From assembly GCA_018401385.1 (NCBI GenBank), contig JAGYKZ010000008.1:1-47376 (forward strand): a stretch of DNA of 47,376 nt, read 5' to 3'. The notes under the pieces were generated by a model, which had not been told where the DNA came from, searched no databases, and saw only the letters and a list, made by a program, of their open reading frames with translations. Positions 44,650-47,376 of the stretch are shown here, piece by piece. This DNA is from Roseicyclus sp. GTDB taxonomy: Bacteria > Pseudomonadota > Alphaproteobacteria > Rhodobacterales > Rhodobacteraceae. Both the position numbers and the translations under genes were made by a program. Every line of letters begins with the position of its first letter. The first letter of the stretch is position 1.

Positions 44650-46275
44650 ATGGAATTTTTGGAACTCTTTGCTTGGCTGAAGGTCGATAGCCTCGCCACC
44701 ATCAGCCTTGTCTTGCTGCTTGGCATCTTTGCCCTTCTGGCAATTGGCATGCCCTTGGGATTTGCCTCCGCCTTTTTGGCGGTGGTGGTGTTGGCCATGA
44801 AATTCGGGCCTGAAATGATTTTTGCCGATTTTGGCCGTGGGCCGCTGTCTGTGGTGGCACAGGCCGTCTATCGGCAGATGACCAACTATGTGCTGATCTC
44901 CGTCCCGTTGTTTATTTTCATGGCGGCGCTTCTCGAACGCTGTGGCATCGCGCGGGATATGTATTCCGCGCTCAATGTCTGGCTCAGTCGCACCCGCGGT
45001 GGGATCGCGGTGGTGACGGCCATTATGGGCGTGATCATGGCGGCCATGTCGGGCATCATCGGGGCGAGGTGGTTCTGCGGGCTTGATCGCCCCCGCAGAT
45101 GCTGCGCTTGGGATATAACCAAGAATCTCGCCATCGGGACGATCTGTGCCTCAGGCTCTCTCGGCACAATGATCCCGCCGTCCATCGTGTTGATCTTCTA
45201 TGGGCTTGTCACGGAAACCTCGATCAAGGCGCTGTTTACAGCTTCCTTCCTGCCGGGCTTCATGTTGGCCAGTTTCATCATCATCTACATTCTGGTCCGC
45301 ACCAATATGAATCCAAGCTTGGCACCGCTGCCAGAGCCAGAACCTGGAATGCCAGAGGGCAGCGAGAAAGCACTGCGCTTTTTGGGCTTCCTTGCGAAAT
45401 TCTCGATATGGGCAGGCGGGTTTCTTTTGGCACGTGCTTTGTTCTTCACCGTCACGGGCGGCAACACGATCCGTGAAGGGCTTGACCCAATCCCCTTGGG
45501 AATGGTGTCAGACATTCCCTATTTGGCGGGTGTGGTCATTCTTGGCGCAATCACGGTCTACGGGATTGTCGGCAAAGAGCGTACCGCCGAAGGATGGGAA
45601 ATGGGCAAGGGCCTGATTGCTCCAACGGTCGTCATTGGCGTTGTGCTTGGCTCCATCTACATGGGCATTACAGGCATCACAGAGGCGGCGGGCATGGGCG
45701 TTATGGCCGTGTTCATCATTGGGCTTATTCGCCGCGAGATGACCTTTGACATCGTCTGGGACAGCTTGATGCGGACATTGAAATCCACAGGCACCATCAT
45801 CTGGGTGACCATTGGTGCCGCGTCCCTCGCCGCCGCTTATACATTGGCGGGCGGGCCGACCTACGTGGCCAATCTGATCATCGCTTCCGACCTTCCGACC
45901 ATGGGTATCATTTTGATGATGATGCTGATTTTCCTGATCATGGGGATGTTCATGGATTGGATCGGGATCGTGCTGTTGGTGATGCCCGTGTTCCTGCCGA
46001 TTGTGATGCGCCTGCCTGTTGAGGAAATCGGTCTATTCGGCGACCTTGATCCGCGCCATGTTGCGATTTGGTTTGGGGTGGTGTTCTGTATGAATATGCA
46101 GGTGAGCTTTCTTTCTCCACCTTTTGGCCCTGCGGCCTTCTACCTGAAATCGGTGGCACCTCCGCATATCACGCTGACCGCGATTTTCCGTGGCTTCTTG
46201 CCTTTCATCGCGCTTCAGCTGACGGCCCTCAGCGTGCTGCTGATCTGGCCACCCATTGTGACCTTGTTCCTCTGA
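44650..46275 (+). CDS. TRAP transporter large membrane subunit (DctM family), long form
   Basis: A 541-residue permease with the DctM core (LLLGIFALLAIGMPLGFASAF, GTICASGSLGTMIPPSIVLIFYG, MGMFMDWIGIVLLVMPVFLPI, FLSPPFGPAAFYLKSV). Common members have about 430 residues; the extra about 110 residues (roughly 225-335) contain a Pro/Glu-rich loop and two further hydrophobic segments. At 45061-45112 the peptide GARWFCGLDRPRRCCAWDITKN replaces the family's GAEVVLLGLIALPQMLRLGYNKN: four small indels that sum to minus 3 and restore the frame. The function would be doubtful if this sequence is real. Confidence 0.87.
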   Translation: MEFLELFAWLKVDSLATISLVLLLGIFALLAIGMPLGFASAFLAVVVLAMKFGPEMIFADFGRGPLSVVAQAVYRQMTNYVLISVPLFIFMAALLERCGIARDMYSALNVWLSRTRGGIAVVTAIMGVIMAAMSGIIGARWFCGLDRPRRCCAWDITKNLAIGTICASGSLGTMIPPSIVLIFYGLVTETSIKALFTASFLPGFMLASFIIIYILVRTNMNPSLAPLPEPEPGMPEGSEKALRFLGFLAKFSIWAGGFLLARALFFTVTGGNTIREGLDPIPLGMVSDIPYLAGVVILGAITVYGIVGKERTAEGWEMGKGLIAPTVVIGVVLGSIYMGITGITEAAGMGVMAVFIIGLIRREMTFDIVWDSLMRTLKSTGTIIWVTIGAASLAAAYTLAGGPTYVANLIIASDLPTMGIILMMMLIFLIMGMFMDWIGIVLLVMPVFLPIVMRLPVEEIGLFGDLDPRHVAIWFGVVFCMNMQVSFLSPPFGPAAFYLKSVAPPHITLTAIFRGFLPFIALQLTALSVLLIWPPIVTLFL

Positions 46276-46304
46276 CCCAAGGGGACAGGTCGCTTAGTCT
46301 AGAG

Positions 46305-46336
46305 GCGCGCGCGAAGGGCAATGTCTTTGCGCGCGC
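46305..46336 (+). promoter_or_regulatory. GC-rich hairpin between dctM and uxaA
   Basis: GCGCGCGCGAAG (46305-46316) pairs with CTTTGCGCGCGC (46325-46336), 12 bp with one G-T wobble and an 8-base loop. No T tract follows, so it is probably not a classic terminator; attenuation or mRNA stabilisation within the operon is possible. Confidence 0.5.
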
Positions 46337-46379
46337 TTGATCGTCACATCGGCCCTTAGCGAGGATAGGGTGTTTGCTC

Positions 46380-47376
46380 ATGAAAACAGTGCGGCTTTCT
46401 CAATCGGACAATGTGGTAACGGCGCTTCAAACCCTCGAGGTGGGTGTGGAGGGCGCGCGCGAACTGATCCCGCGCGGCCATAAAATCGCGACAGATGATA
46501 TCCCCATGGGTGCGCCTGTGCGTAAATATGCGCAAGTGATCGGTTATGCTGCCGAAGACATCGCCAAGGGCGCGCATGTGCATACGCATAATCTCGAATT
46601 TCGCAACGTGGATACGGCCTATGAATTCGCAACCAATCTGCAACCCGTGGCCCCTGCGGTCGAGCCGGATTATTTTATGGGCTACCGCCGCGCCACGGGC
46701 CGTGTTGGGACACGCAATTACATTGCCGTTCTGACGAGCGTGAATTGCTCCGCCACCGCCGCGCGCTTGATTGCGGAGCATTTCACACCCGAGCGTTTGG
46801 CCGATTATCCCAATGTCGATGGGGTGGTTGCCTTTGTGCATGGCACGGGCTGCGCCATGGGCGGCGACGGAACAGGCTTTGAGCTGTTGCAGCGCACGCT
46901 GTGGGGCTATGCGCGCAACCCCAATGTGGGGGGGGTGCTGATGGCGGGTTTGGGCTGCGAGATGATGCAGATCGATTGGTTGATCGAGTCCTATGGACTG
47001 AAACCTGGGCCGCTGTTTCAGACCATGAATATCCAAGACATTGGCGGTTTGCGCCGCACTGTTGAATGGGGGATCGAACAGCTCAACGCCATGCTGCCCT
47101 TGGTCAATGACGTGCAGCGCGAGAAATGCCCCGCTTCGGAATTGATGGTGGCGCTGCAATGTGGTGGGTCGGATGCGTGGTCAGGGATTACCGCGAACCC
47201 TGCCGTGGGATATGCGTGCGATTTGTTGGTGGCACAAGGCGGCACGGGCGTGTTGGCGGAGACACCCGAAATCTATGGGGCCGAACATCTGTTGACCGCG
47301 CGCGCCACGGACCGCGCTGTGGGCGATAAGCTGATTGAGCTGATCAAATGGTGGGAAAACTATACGTCCCGCAATG
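46380..47376 (+). CDS. uxaA: Altronate dehydratase (UxaA family), partial at right edge
   Basis: The frame is open from ATG 46380 to the end of the window (332 codons) without a stop, so the C-terminus lies outside. The N-terminal SAF-type domain (KIATDDIPMGAPVRKYAQVIGYA, GAHVHTHNLEF) is followed by the catalytic part (GYRRATGRVGTRNYIAVLTSVNCSA, FVHGTGCAMGG, MVALQCGGSDAWSGITANPA), a clear UxaA/GarD signature with an iron-sulfur/Fe site formed by Cys. It dehydrates D-altronate to KDG, linking galacturonate to the Entner-Doudoroff-type end. It has a GAGGATAGGG ribosome binding site and probably belongs to the TRAP operon. Confidence 0.9.
   Translation, partial: MKTVRLSQSDNVVTALQTLEVGVEGARELIPRGHKIATDDIPMGAPVRKYAQVIGYAAEDIAKGAHVHTHNLEFRNVDTAYEFATNLQPVAPAVEPDYFMGYRRATGRVGTRNYIAVLTSVNCSATAARLIAEHFTPERLADYPNVDGVVAFVHGTGCAMGGDGTGFELLQRTLWGYARNPNVGGVLMAGLGCEMMQIDWLIESYGLKPGPLFQTMNIQDIGGLRRTVEWGIEQLNAMLPLVNDVQREKCPASELMVALQCGGSDAWSGITANPAVGYACDLLVAQGGTGVLAETPEIYGAEHLLTARATDRAVGDKLIELIKWWENYTSRN

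Noticed and set aside
1-47376. tRNA, rRNA, CRISPR, insertion sequences, prophage
   Set aside because: I looked for conserved tRNA arms, repeat-spacer patterns, terminal inverted repeats with transposases and phage genes and found none that I could support.

Overview
The window looks like a chromosomal segment of a Rhodobacteraceae (Roseobacter-type) alphaproteobacterium. This rests on gene families only (BMP and carbohydrate ABC transporters, TRAP transporters, a sulfo-SMO type cluster, GTG/TTG starts, tightly overlapping ATGA operons); no rRNA or other phylogenetic marker is present. I found no tRNA, rRNA, CRISPR array, insertion sequence or prophage.

Layout. 1-2118: end of a BMP-type (nucleoside-like) ABC transporter operon, then a 38-residue lipoprotein gene. 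2129-12635: a divergent cluster that I read as an oxidative sulfoquinovose pathway (sulfo-SMO type). It has a GntR/UTRA regulator and a Gfo/Idh/MocA enzyme on the minus strand. On the plus strand are an SsuD-like FMNH2 monooxygenase, an aldo-keto reductase, a flavin reductase, a sugar ABC importer and a YeiH-type exporter that could remove sulfite. No GH31 sulfoquinovosidase is present; the Gfo/Idh/MocA protein could be an NAD-dependent glycosidase filling that role. 12716-13341: AbrB/Doc toxin-antitoxin pair with a degenerate toxin motif. 13603-20056: the most unusual part, a Roadblock/LC7 protein followed by two tandem pairs, each a large dynamin-like GTPase plus a small partner GTPase. The first pair is frame-disrupted and the second is intact. 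20087-22506: a dTDP-rhamnose rfbC-rfbB-rfbD operon, damaged. 22682-24794: a secreted phytase-like esterase and a DUF1045 protein. 24980-29277: a minus-strand operon with a GntR/FCD regulator, AEC transporter, SDR, BKACE beta-keto acid cleavage enzyme and SDR.

29360-47376 is mostly hexuronate catabolism: uxaC-kduI-kduD-uxuB, a GntR/FCD regulator with a FAH-family hydrolase, a DctPQM TRAP transporter under two perfect TGGTATACCA-core palindromes, and the start of uxaA running off the right edge. Embedded at 33752-40895 is a separate carbohydrate module with a full-length transketolase, a COG4091-like NAD/SAF oxidoreductase, a split two-subunit transketolase, an SDR and a LysR regulator.

A window-wide caution: short patches (about 13130-13165, 14370-16650, 20690-21960, 24113-24170, 32235-32345, 33590-34440, 36625-36680, 45061-45115) hold clusters of small, mostly single-base deletions, often in homopolymers. 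The clean stretches between them have none that I can see. The broken genes may therefore be genuine decay or may be low-quality consensus sequence; I cannot tell which from the sequence alone.
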